The notes beneath the pieces were generated by a model. It had not been told where the DNA came from. It did not search any database and saw only the letters and a list, made by a program, of their open reading frames with translations. A stretch of 64,000 nt of DNA from Celoporthe dispersa (lineage: Eukaryota > Ascomycota > Sordariomycetes > Diaporthales > Cryphonectriaceae). This document shows positions 46,918 through 58,211 of this stretch, in pieces. Where the stretch lies: the NCBI GenBank assembly GCA_016584495.1, contig WAID01000007.1, forward strand, positions 2,776,001-2,840,000. Reading direction: 5' to 3'. The first letter of the stretch is position 1, and each line of letters starts with the position of its first letter. The position numbers and the translations under genes were made by a program.

Positions 46918-49900
46918 CTATAGCTGCAGACGGAAGGTGGCAACCTCGAAAGGCCGCAGGGTGACGGGGTAGTCACCCTGGTCGTTCTTCTGCAGCTCGG
47001 CCTCGCCAGGGATCTCATCCTCGAGGATGTTGACCTTGGTGACCTTCTTGACGTTCCACTTGGTGCCGATGGCGGTGCGGGCGCGACCGCCGAGGGACTC
47101 GTACATGCGCACGATGACGCACTTGCCTTTGCGGACGGGGAGGTCGCCAACGGAGACGTCCTCGTCGTCCTCGCCGCGCTTGACACAGTCCAGGATCACG
47201 GCGTGGTCACCGATAAGCTTGACAGGGCTGTCGTGAGACAGGGCGGCTGTCGCCGGCTTATAGTGGTGAGGCTTGCGGACGAGCTTGATGGGCGCGTTGA
47301 ACTCGTAGCCCGCGCGGACGGTGGCAGGGCCCAGCGGGCCATCGTGGGGCAGGATAGCGTAGCGGATCTTGTGGGGGCCCATGTCGGCATGCGCGTCAGG
47401 CGCCTTGGGGGCGCGGAGCAGGGATAGGCGCATGAGGTTGCCGACGGTGGCGAAGCCATACTTGCTGTCGTTGAGGATGGAGACGCCGTAGTTGTGCTCG
47501 GACAGGTCGGCGAACTTGTGATGGCAGACCTCGAACTTGGCCATGTCCCAGTCGGTGTTGTAGTGAGTGGGGCGCTTGACGATGCCGTACTGGATCTCGT
47601 AGCTGGCCTCGGTGTTGCGGACATCGACCGGGAACTCGACCTTGAGAAACTTGTGGGCTTCGTGCCACTCAACCTCGGTCTCGATCTCCACGTAGGAAGG
47701 CTGTCCCCGGAGCGAGGCGCTGAGGGAGACTGTAGAGACCAGGTGGCTCTTCTCGCTGATCTGGACACGGCTGGTCACGGCGACACGGTAGGGCTTGTTC
47801 TCGCTGATCTTGGTGTCGTGGACGGACAGCTCCTTGCGGCTGTCGAGGTGGTACCACTCCACGTCCCAGGCCTGCCAGTAGAGGGGCTTGTCGTCGAAGA
47901 TGACGAACTGGTTAGCCTTGCCGCCGCTGGCGAGGACCTCACGGTCGGCCTTGCGGTCGTATACAGAGGTGATGACACCGTTCTCGACCCTGACCTTGAG
48001 CTGGTCGTTCTGCATGACGAAGACGCCATCGGACAGCTCCTCGATCGAGACGGCAGCGCCCTCCGCCGACAGGGTCTTGAGGGGCTTCAGCTCCAGCAGC
48101 GGCCCGTCGCCACAGGCAACAGCAAACGTGTCGTCAGAGACCTGGACGAGCTGCTTGCGGGGCCAGAACAGGGCGTTGAGGGCAGCGCCCTCCTCCACCG
48201 TCGTAGCCTCGACCCGGGTGAGACCCATCGCGGCGGATGCCTCTGCGACCAGTTTGTGGCCGATGTCAAATACCTCAGCGTAGAGCTGTTGAATGTTCAG
48301 CGTGGTGTCGGCTGGGATAGAAGACTGAAAGAGGAGGCCAAAGAAATCCCTGATTGCCTCACTCACCTTGTCGGAATCGTCGTAGCACATCTCAATGCAG
48401 CTGCCGGGCAGGCAGTCGTGAAACTGGCAGAGGAGGACGGACTCCCACATCTTGTCGATGCTGGCCTTGGGGTACTTGTAGCCCTCGTCGTTGTTCAGGG
48501 GAGGCCATGGTGGCGTACAGCTCCACGGCCCTCAGCAGGAACTCGGCCGCACGGTTGTTATGCTTGTTGTTAGCCTGAGTAGTGTAGGTGCCGCGGTGCA
48601 GCTCGAAGTAGAGCTCGCCAAACCAGGTGACGAGCTGGTCAGACTTGGGCATCAGCTGGTCAAAGAAGTCATCGACAGTCTTGCCCATGTGGACGCGGGG
48701 CACAGCGCCGGTACCTGTGGTGTCAGCCATTCCGCGACAGCGACGAAGCTTCTCGATGTGCTCGACAAGGGGGCCGCCGCCGCCGTCGCCCTTGCCGAAG
48801 ACGAGGAGCGACGTGTGGTCCTGGTCCATCGACTTGTGCTTTGAGATGCTTCGCTTTACGTCACCGTAGTGGGCATTAGCCGTGTAGGTCTCCGAGGGAG
48901 GCATGTGGCACATGACCTGGGATCCGTCGATGGCGACCCAGTTGAAGGTGGTGTGGGGGAAGTTGTTGATGTTGTTCCAGCTGAGCTTCTGGGTCAGGAA
49001 CCGGTCCATGCCGGCAAGCCTGCAGAGCTGGGGGAGCTGGGCAGAGTAGCCAAAGGTGTCGGGAAGCCAGAAGGTCTTGGAGCGGCTGCCGAAGTTGGCC
49101 TCGAAGAAGCGCTGGCCGTACACGAACTGGCGCACAAGAGACTCGCCGCTGGGCATGTTGGTGTCGTGCTCGACCCAGCTGCCTCCGATGGGGTGGAACT
49201 GTCCGGCCTTTACCTTCTCCTTGACGCGGTCGAAGGCGTACGGGTAGTACTTCTTGAGCCACTTGAACTGCTGGGCCTGGGAGCACGCAAAGTTCAGCTC
49301 CGGGTACTGCTCCATCAGGTTGCACTGGTTAGTCCAAGACCGGGCGACCTTGCGCTTGGTCTCGTCCCACGGCCACAGCCAGCAGGTGTCGATGTGGCAG
49401 TGACCAACGCCATAGACCATGGGCTCTTTGCCGCTGTCGTAGACCTTGGCGGAATCGACGTTCCCGATGTACCCCCTGGCGATCTCCCGGGCCTTCAGGA
49501 CGGAGTCCTTGTCGCCGGCTTGCAGGGCATCGATCATGCGGTTGATGGTCTTCAGGGCCTCGTGCTGCTCCCAGGACTCCTTGGGAAGCTCCCTCGCGGC
49601 GTCACCGATGATCCACATGTCGACGTAGAGGTGGCGAGCCTGCAGGTTGACGGCAACGATGCCGGCCTTCCTCAGGGTGTACGTCTTGTTCGGGTTCGGA
49701 GGAGAGATACCGGCACCGTTGCCAAACATCTCATTACAGGCGACCTCGATGTAGAACGTGTGCTCCTGTCCGTCACGGTACTCCTCGGGCAGGATCCACT
49801 CGGGACGGTCGCTCGCGCTGAAGCCCTGGACAGGGTTTCCGTCCTCGGTCCAGACCATGCCCTCGTTTCCGGCATCCCAGTGGAACTCGAGGTGCTCCTT

Positions 49901-50341
49901 GTCCCGGAGCTCCTCGGGAACGGTAAGCCGGACCTTGACCCAGTGGGTCGACCAAGCAGGTCCAAAGGTATGGCCGACCTCGATGTGCTGGTCGAACTCA
50001 TGCGAGACGGCGTCCTCGAAGGTAGGGCGCTCCAGCTTCGGGGCAGCCCACACGTCGAGGTACACGTGAGGCTCACCTGCGGCCTCGCCCTCGTTGAGCA
50101 GCCTGTTATTGAATATAGATTAGCGCATGGGAAATGTAGAGACAGGAGCAAGGTGCTTCCAGGCCGAGGAGGGGTGTGCGTACGCTTGGAGGTTCCATTT
50201 CTCGTAAGCGCCGGTCTTGTACGTGCCCTCGATGCGATCAAGGTATAGCTTCTGAAAGAGCTTGGCGACTGGCTTCTGAACCATGACCGGGTAGTCGGCC
50301 TTTGGCTTCAGGAGCCGGGCCATGTCACGCTCACCGCCCAT
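46918..50341 (-). CDS. AMS1: Class II alpha-mannosidase, AMS1 type (GH38; one frame break)
   Basis: Model: complement(46918..50102, 50184..50341), about 1113 residues after skipping one base of the G4 run 48498..48501 (plus strand). GH38 enzymes of this class trim free oligosaccharides in the vacuole or cytosol. Motifs are the zinc-binding GVGHCHIDTCWLWPWDE, the nucleophile region FWLPDTFGYSAQLPQL, LSWNNINNFPHTTF and the zinc His in LLCQFHDCLPGS, then beta-sandwich domains with PTHYNTDWDMAKFEVCHHKF. No signal peptide is seen, matching yeast Ams1, which reaches the vacuole from the cytosol. The Met at 50341 is the first in-frame ATG of its exon. The frame stays open upstream to an apparent acceptor near 50612, so a longer N-terminus with an extra exon is possible. 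Very long antisense frames here are shadows. Confidence 0.9.
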
Positions 50342-52473
50342 GTTGTCGTTGCCCTCGGAAGAAGCAGCGGGAGCGGGAGAGACTGGCAGAACGGTCTGCA
50401 GGGTGGTGGGGGCGTCCGAAACTCCGTTGGGGGATTGGTCAGGAGCCTCCTCAGTGGTGGTGGTGGTAGTGGCAGTGGTGAGCTTGAGCTCCTTGGCAGG
50501 GCGATACTCGCTGTCGTTCGGAGCAGGAGAAGCAGCAGCAGCAGCTGGGGCTACACCGTCAACGTGGTCGGCCGCGTCACCGACGCCGCCGGGGGGATCA
50601 GTTGGAGAGCTAACACACAAGAAAAAGAGTGGAGAGTTAGTAAATGCGCTCTGTAGCAATCACAATAGCAATATCTAGAGCCCCAGAGGACTATCGTGCA
50701 ATGCAAGTAATGATTGGTGTGTATGTGTGGCGATGGGGATGGTCAAGATGAAATTGGGCTGCTGCGGTTGTTGTAATTGTTGTTGTCGTTGGGGGGGGGG
50801 GGGCAGGAGGCGAGGATGAGGAGCTGCTGTGGCAGACGACGTAACAGGTCACCGCGGGAGCTGCTGCTTAGCGAGGCAACGCGGGCGACAGGTGTGCCCC
50901 ACAGGAGCTCCGACCGCCCTCCAGCCGAGTCCGCCTGCGACAGGTCGCCAGCCTGCGGGGTTTGGTGCTGAGGGGAAGTGACAGGGGATCGATCGCTGGT
51001 GGCCAGAGGCCCGTCTTGGCCTGTGTCTCGGTTGTCCAGGGTGCCACGCCACCGGGAATAGGCGGGAAATGCAAGGTGTTAGGGGGGGGGGAGGGGTTTG
51101 GACGTTTTGGAGGACGACACAGGCAGGTGAGAGCATGCTAACGTAGGTACTCCGCAGGGTAACGTAGCATTGGGATTGGGATGGTGGTAGGACAGGAAAG
51201 GGCGTGGACACCGCGTCAATCATCAGAGGACACTCGTTCCCAGCGATGAAAGCACAACAGTGGACAGCGTGCACTGCCAGAGAGACCGTTGGCAGTGTAC
51301 AACGTACCTCATCGTTCTGAATGGTCATGTTTGATTCTCGTGTGGCTTTGTGGGTGTCGTCGTTCATAGATCTTCCAGTCCTCGAAGGGCAAGCTTGAGC
51401 GTGACGTAGAAGGTCGGATGCGCGAGAGAGGATGGGCGCGAAAGGTATGTGACAGGTCGGTCGGTCGGTCGGTCGGTCGGTCGGTCGGTCGAGCGTTGAG
51501 GAAGGACACGAGGAAAGACTATCGTCTCTCGAGAAATGCAGGTGGATCGATGCTGCTTAAGTGTTGTGTTGGTGGAGAGGTAGGTGGCTGAAGGAATGGC
51601 CCGGAACAGATGAGGAAGAGGGATGGAGGTGGTGTCTCAGGAGAAGATTCCGGAAGCTGGTGAAGGAGGCAAATAGTACTGCCAGTAGATTCCAGTGCAG
51701 CTTGGTAACTGAATGAAGACTTTGGAAGGGGGATAGGATCTGAAGATCGAAGAAGGGGCCGGAGGAAAAGACAGGCGCTGAAGGAAGGGCTGGGTTGAGG
51801 GGAATGCTGCCCGCAAGCTCTGAAGCAGACGACATGAAGGTTGATTGGTCCACCACCTCGCCATGACATCGTGGTCGCGATCATCAACAGTTGTCACTGG
51901 GACTCCACCGTCGTTCATCATCGCAGCTTCCGTCCCTCCTCCTCCTCCTCCTCCGTGGTAGTCCAGTGGCTGATATGCCCCTCAACAGGACTAGGTAGAT
52001 GCCTCATGAGGGCAACATTGCAAGGTGTAGATCCTGACTATGGGAGGTCCAGAGAAAGGAGAACCAGGTCTTGGTGTCTAACTTCCTGGTGCGATGCAAG
52101 CAGCTCTGGAGTGTGTTGTCTAAGTAGTCTGCTGACTCTTTTCTGCATGCAGACTGTGCTGTGGAAACCTGCCAAGAATGTCAGCAGATAGACAGTAAGG
52201 AGGGAGTGTATTGTGGAGTCGGTGCACTTACTTGCTGTTGATCCTCTGGACAGATGTACAAAGTGATAGAAGTCCAAACCAGCATGCAATCTATTTCACA
52301 ATTGTATACAATGTCTGGAGATTAGTAAACAAAATAGATATCCATAGGTGTTCTCGAGCATGTGTAGACACAGAACAATCACCAGCATCGTTTGTGGTGC
52401 ATCATAAACAAACTTGATGGTATTTGTACAAAGAACAATAGCCAATGCCAGTATGGTTCTTGTACTCGTCCTT
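50342..52473. other. Upstream region of AMS1 and spacer to NOP14
   Basis: About 2.1 kb. 50342-50612 may be coding N-terminal extension or 5' UTR of AMS1. Minus-strand 51367..51308 has a short ATG frame ending at a GTACGT donor-like site, a candidate leader exon, but it does not join the AMS1 frame in phase. G-runs lie at 50791-50802 and about 51081-51092. The GGTC repeat is listed separately. Nothing else is supported. Confidence 0.4.
51455..51490. repeat. (GGTC)9 tetranucleotide microsatellite
   Basis: Nine exact GGTC units (36 bases) in non-coding sequence upstream of AMS1. Confidence 0.95.
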
Positions 52474-55254
52474 TTACCGGTTCCTGGCCCTCTTCCTGGC
52501 TGCCTTTTCCTTGTCGTACAGATTGGCCTGGTGCCCTTCCTCCCCTTGGATCTCTGCAACAAGTCGCTTGTACTTCTTCTCGTACGCCGCATCCTTCTCC
52601 TTCTTGAGGCGGAGCTTCTCGCGGGCGAGGAAGTTGGCGTCCTTGCGCAGCTCGCGCATCGCTCCCTTGCGCTCCTTCTTGTGCTCCGCCCTGAGTTTGG
52701 CCAGCTCCGCCCGCTCCCGGTCTGGATCGTAGTGCTTGTCGGGATCGAAGTCGTCCTCGAACTTGGGTATGTACGTCTTGATGGCCAGGGGACGGTGATT
52801 ATGCAGCTCTAGTGGCCGTCGTGACAGCGTGGCAACCTTCAGAGCGCGCGACAAGTGCGTCGCCGACCGCTCGGCCTCCTGGAGCAGGGTGTCTGGGAGG
52901 TGTGGTCTGTTGACTTTGGAGGTGAGATGCCTCAAAGTCTTCACGGCAGACTCGAAGGTCTCGTAGAAGGACGCCTTTCCTGTCCAGGTTTCGGAAGCCG
53001 CTTGCAGGAGGGGAGATGTTGGCACTCAGGAGCGCAACCTTTAACGACTTTGCCGCCTCGCTGGAGCTATCTTCTTTTGCAGCCGAGCAGTCACCACCCC
53101 TCAGCTTGCGAACCGAAACCCCCCTCGCATTCGTTGCCCGTATGGCGGCTGTTGGTTCGTGAACGGGGAAAGCCCCAAGCTTCGCCCGAGCCTGCACAGG
53201 CGCCAGCGCACAGATCGTGTTCAGGGTAAAGTTCATGACTTCGGGCACATAGCGCTTCGCAAGCTTCTGATACTGCACAGCCAATGTGGACAGGTATGTT
53301 CCAGTGGCATAATCTGCCAGACTGTCCGGGATCTTCTGGCCCAAGAAGCGTCCCATGGCTAGCATAGCCGGTGTGACAACTTGGTGAAAGTGATCGGAAG
53401 TTGGGAAGATAGACCCAATGGCTGTCAGAACGTACAAGTCTCCGAGGCTCAGACTTAAGGGTCGGTCATTTTCCATCTCCTCGAGGTATGATCGAAACTC
53501 CTTGGCTATCTCGACGGGAAACATCTTCGCTAGGGAATGTACGTGCCGTATGAGCATCTCGAGGACTGCATAGAGATCATCGCCGGAGACGCCCTGCATA
53601 TAAGCAATATGCTGTACCAGAACCCTGGCGAAGTTTCCAAGCTTCTCCTTGTTGGTGCTCAGAAGCTTAGGATGATACAAGGCCCGTATGCGCTGCACGA
53701 CGGTCGGAAGCTTGGAGAGCGGGATATCCTGTAGGACCGCCAGGAATTCGGGATGAGTCTGCGGGCATGGGAACGTGTAAGGAAGTCCGTCCTCGGCGCG
53801 GGCGCTGTCTTGTCCTTTTTGACCTCACTGAATACGGCGTCCTTACTCTCACTCTCTGTGAGTAGCCCCTTCGTGAACTCGTCATCCTCGTCGTCTTCGA
53901 CTTCTTCTGCTCCCTCATCGGCACTCTCGTCGAGGGCATCGTCGTCATCAATGTCTTCGATGTCGGAGCCACTGGCGACCAGGTCATCGTCGATTATGAA
54001 GTCGTCCTCATCGTCGAACCCGAGCTCCGCGGCTGTCGGCCGCATCTTGATGCCCTTACCGAGCCCGAAATCTTCGCCGCCGCCACCGCCGCCCCTAATG
54101 ATCTCTACGGCTGGTCTTATGCTGGCCTCGCTGTTGTCGGATTCATCATCGTCTTCTCCCTCTTCGTCCGAGTCGCTCACCTCCTCGCCTCTCATACGCT
54201 TGAGTCTCTTCTCTTCAAGCTCACGAAGGCGACTAGACTGCTCCTCGGCAATCTGCTCCTCGGTCTTCGTTCTCATAGTCGGTTTCGCCCGCTTGTCTGC
54301 CACCATCTTCTTGACAGCAAGGTCGTAGTCCTTCTCGAATGCATCTTTGTTGACGCCAGGGGTGGCGACTGGTTTTAGATCGTTCTGTGTCTCACCGTTC
54401 CGTGTTCTTTCCACGTCCTTCCGGTTCTGTCCGAGCAGCAGCCTCCGTATGTCCGCTGTCTCCTTGTCCAGCTCCAGCCTCAGGTCCTCGTCGTCCTCCT
54501 TGGCTGCCTGCCGCTCGTACTTGTGAAGTTTCGATTTGGCAATGACCTCCTCCATGACCTCCTTCTTTGACTTCTTTTTCTCGGGCTCCTCCTGGTCACC
54601 CTCCTCGTGGAGGGCGACCTGGTCCCGCAACCGCTTCAGGCGCTTCCTGTTGTGCTCCTCGAGGTCTGACATGTCGGATCCGTCGTCTGAGAACTCCTCG
54701 TCGAAGTCATCCATGAGCTCTCCGTCCTCGCCAAAAGTAAGGGACTTGCCCGCGTGCGTCAGGCTGATGCCCTGCGACGGGTCGTCGTCCTCTTCCAGGT
54801 CGAACATAGAGGTCTTCTTGTGCGCCCTCTGTTTCTCCATCGCAAAACGCTGGGCGGCGGCTGTCTCAGGCGTCATGTTGGGATCGCCCTCTCCAAACCG
54901 TCTGTCGAAGATGCCGCCAGTCCTATTTCGCCGCTGCATCTCGACTAAAAGTGTCTCCTTCCGCCTCTCCTCGCCCAACGCCTTGGCCATTCCCGGACGA
55001 CCGAGTATACCCTTCTTCTTCTCAGGCTTGTTGGTCGTGACTTCGAATTTGGGGCCTCGTGCGTTCGTCTTGAACTGAAAGGGGTTGAATTGCTCGCGGA
55101 TGTTCTCGAGGGCGGCGCCGCGCTGGAGACGTCTGTCGTTCCGGCCGCGCTCATCCTGGGCATTCTTCTTTTTTTGCTTCTTGGATTGTTGGGGTCCAAC
55201 AATGCCTTGATCTCTGAGAGAGGCCTTGAGCCTCTTGAGCTGTGATGCAGGCAT
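52474..55254 (-). CDS. NOP14: Ribosome biogenesis factor NOP14 (two compensating frame breaks)
   Basis: Single exon, about 926 residues across three frames: 55254 to about 53783, then to about 53013, then to 52474. The first switch needs one added base near 53781-53782 and the second one base removed from the G4 run 53010..53013, so the two cancel. Nop14 is a nucleolar small-subunit processome protein needed for 18S rRNA. Visible are the N-terminal SQLKRLKASLRDQGIVGPQQ, RRLQRGAALENIREQFNPF, GRPGMAKALGEERRKETLL with MQRRNRTGGIFDRRFGEGDP, long acidic Asp/Glu tracts at about 370-480, the helical C-terminal body (FPVEIAKEFRSYLEEMENDR), and the basic C-terminal coil with KTYIPKFEDDFDPDKHYDPDR. Intergenic DNA shared with the divergent neighbour is only 343 bp. 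Confidence 0.92.
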
Positions 55255-55597
55255 ATTGGAGGAACCTAGGAGGGTGGGCTGTGAGGAGATTCCTCAGGTC
55301 GGAGCGTGCAAGTTGGAACGCTGGGGCGCTGAGTTTTCAGAAACTCGCATAGTCGTTACTTATCGATAGCAGTAAAACTTTTGGCGGTCAGGGTCAGTGG
55401 GGGCGGCAGAATGCAGCGGGATGAATCCTGGCGCGCCTGGCAAGTAACGTCACTGCTCTGATCCCCTAGCTTAGCCCGCTCCACCACTACTTCATCACCA
55501 CTCCAACGTCCTTGGCGAAAGGCTCCAGTAAACCATACGACTCGACTCCTAATCTTGCGACCAGCTTCACGGCTGGCGCAAAGCACGAGCGCTCACC
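55255..55597. promoter_or_regulatory. Compact bidirectional promoter, NOP14 and unknown gene
   Basis: 343 bp between divergent start codons, so it must hold both promoters. It contains TTATCGATAG at about 55359, a GATA-containing near-palindrome. No TATA box stands out. Confidence 0.5.
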
Positions 55598-56654
55598 ATG
55601 TCGCTCCTCACTCTGGTGTGCGATGATAGCGTGATCCTCTTGGGCCTAACAGCTGCGGCAATCAGTGCGCTTACTCTGATTGACAAGGTCCTGGAGCGAG
55701 TACGCGACAATGCGGAGGTCAAGCAGCAGCAGCCAACAACGCAGTACATCACGCAGGAGACAGAGGACTCGCTCAAGTCCAACACACTGGACACGCTTCT
55801 CAGCCACTACAACTATGCGATCCGGGATATATCGAGCAAGATCGTCACTGATAGAGCGGTCAACGACGGCGAGACGATAGACTATCTTCTTTGGGGCATC
55901 ACGCGGCCAGACTACGACGAGCGCCTGAAGTGCCTACGCACTCTGGCTTATATTACAGACCCCCGTACGACAATCCCGTCTTCTATCCATGAGTTCATCG
56001 GGGAGACTGCTCGTCTGAGCCAACCTCCTAGTTGTGGCCACTGCTGACAGGGACACAGAGACTGTGCCGAAGTTCAACACGCCGCGCGCATATGCCGCGT
56101 TCGTGCGCTCCCTGGAGTTCTGCCTCACGGACCGGGCTCCCCTCGAGAAGCTGGACGACAAGTACTTCGACGAGTACGGATTGCGCGACATGGCCGAGAA
56201 GCTCCCTCTCATGTTCCTCAGCCAGCTCATGCATAAGTACGGATCACAGCAAGCAATCAAGGCCGGAATCGTGGAGAAGTGGCTGGCGAGGCAGAACTGG
56301 GGAGACACACCCGACGAGAGGGAACACAACTTCTTCCAGTATCTATACAAGCAGAACAGGATCGTTGAGATCATCCAGAGGATCCAGCGGTGTCCCATTG
56401 GCCGGGACGCTCTTGCCAAGGCTGGCTTGATGCCCAAGAGCGTCTCTGAGACTTTTGGAGTTTTCGCCTCCATACACATCGAGTCCGAGATTATTGACAA
56501 TGACCAAGCCGAGCCTACGCCAAGGCATATGGAGCAAAGCCCCGAGGAACAGAGGCTGAGGCATCGCCATCGCGAGGCCATGGTTCTGAACGATGGAACG
56601 CGTCCATTGGATCGATCTGACATAATCGAAGTCGAAGACGACACCCCGCCATGA
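55598..56654 (+). CDS. Conserved fungal protein with N-terminal membrane segment, unknown function
   Basis: Model: join(55598..55964, 56032..56654), 329 residues. The intron uses a GTACGA donor and a CCTAG acceptor. A later CAG at 56048-56050 would put the exon out of phase. Residues about 10-30 (VILLGLTAAAISALTLI) form a likely N-terminal membrane anchor. The rest is helical: YITQETEDSLKSNTLDTLLS, YAIRDISSKIVTDRAVNDGE, then DYDERLKCLRTLAYIT, KFNTPRAYAAFVRSLEFCL and LMFLSQLMHKYGSQQAIKAG. This spacing resembles armadillo-type repeats. I believe the pattern is widespread in filamentous fungi, but I cannot give a name. The C-terminus is polar and acidic. Confidence 0.75.
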
Positions 56655-58211
56655 AAGCACCGCAGGGGAGACTAGATCTTAAGATCAGACCGCTGTAGCA
56701 GTACGGGCATGGCATTACCTTATGATGGATAAGCCTGGCTCTGTGGCAGCATCTCAAGACCATACCTTTACAACTCGCCACCACATCCTACCAAAACTTG
56801 GCCAGCTTCAGAGTTAATTCTCTCCTCAAGCAACGGCTTGTTCGTGCCTTGCACACACATTACTTTTTGGGGGAAAAGACTCGGTGACGAGCATGTATAT
56901 CCTACAGAGCTCTCTGGGGGGGGTTGATCGGAAGGTCATATTTCTCTCGGGGTAAAGTTGAGAAGAGGTAGATACCATTGACGGAATCGGGAGACAGACG
57001 TTCGCTTTACAGCATCATCTGGCCTCTCTCGGCTGCAGGGGGGAGGGAGGGCGTGAGGACGAATATCATCAAGTCTCACAACACAATCCGTTAGCCACAT
57101 AGGATCAATGACCACCCGCGCCAGACGAGTAACATCAGCAAGACGTAGTCCTCTCTCTAATTGCAAGCACGACGCTCAATTGATTGTACAGCTCTCCCTC
57201 ACTATCCCTTTCACGGCCCTACTTGACTGCTACGAGTACGAAATGAGCGGCAACAACACCTTTGCGCAGCTCTTCGTTGTCACTGCTCGATATAGCACAG
57301 CAGCTTTCAGCTCGTCCCCGGCTTGAGTGTCTAGAAGAGTGCATGGCTGCCATGTAAGTAACACTCATGTCACGGCTGTCGATCTTGCCAAACTAAGCTC
57401 ACCATAACCCAAGTGGTTTTCGTTTTTTCATGAACTGATTTACAAATTGCTGCATGCTTAGAAGCCGGCCAGAACTGTTTTCATATCGGTGATAAGAGAC
57501 CACTGCCCCTATATTCTGAGCAAGGCACCAGCAAGGTGTCACGAAGCGGGTGATATGGACATGATCACCACAACCATTCTTTATATGCAACATATTATTT
57601 CTAGAGCCCCTGTCATTACTCCCTAGTTTTATCTTTTATATAATTTTATTTGGAAGAAAAAAACCATGAATACAAATTATTTCATTACTCTTAATAAAAA
57701 TTTAAAAAAAAAATTATAACGTCACAATAGCACGCTGGCGGTTATCACGGAGCTACGTTGGGCAGGCAGACAGTATGCTATTAGCTACGAGCAAGCTCTG
57801 TCCTCAGGTAGGTGCAGGCTTTATTGGCAAAGTGTAGCTAAAAGAGCTATAATAATATGTATGCATGCATGTATGTATAGAATGAAGAAGCAGAACTAAC
57901 AATATTAGGATTTAATTCAAAATTCAAATCATATAACCGTGTTATAGAACCATAACTCCAGCCCTTAGTGTGAGGTTGTCAGCAAGCCAGGCCTGTGGCA
58001 TTATCAATATGAGTACGAACCCTTGCGCGAACATCTGCATTATGCTTGCTTGCTTACTATAATTACAGCCTTACGCTCGTTGCTATCACATTCAGCAAAG
58101 TGTCTTTTACAGCGTCTCAACCTCATTCCTAACGCCGCTTACGAAAATCATTTCTTGTGCGCATTACAATACCGAGAGCAATATCCTTCCAGACAAGTCT
58201 GTGTTCAAAAC
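56655..58211. other. AT-richer spacer, no supported gene
   Basis: About 1.55 kb. 57590-57960 is clearly AT-rich with A/T homopolymers (A10 at about 57706-57715) and a small ATGC/ATGT repeat near 57858-57878. A 72-codon frame at 57108..57326 has no motif. The reading frame of the next gene stays open upstream to 58023 without an ATG. Confidence 0.5.

Noticed and set aside
47494..48573. 359-codon plus-strand open frame
   Set aside because: Antisense shadow of the alpha-mannosidase C-terminal half.
48869..50248. 459-codon plus-strand open frame
   Set aside because: Antisense shadow of the GH38 alpha-mannosidase; caused by very high third-position GC. No motif.
56048..56050. CAG as acceptor of the intron in the gene at 55598
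   Set aside because: Puts exon 2 out of phase; the upstream CCTAG at 56027-56031 gives a continuous frame.
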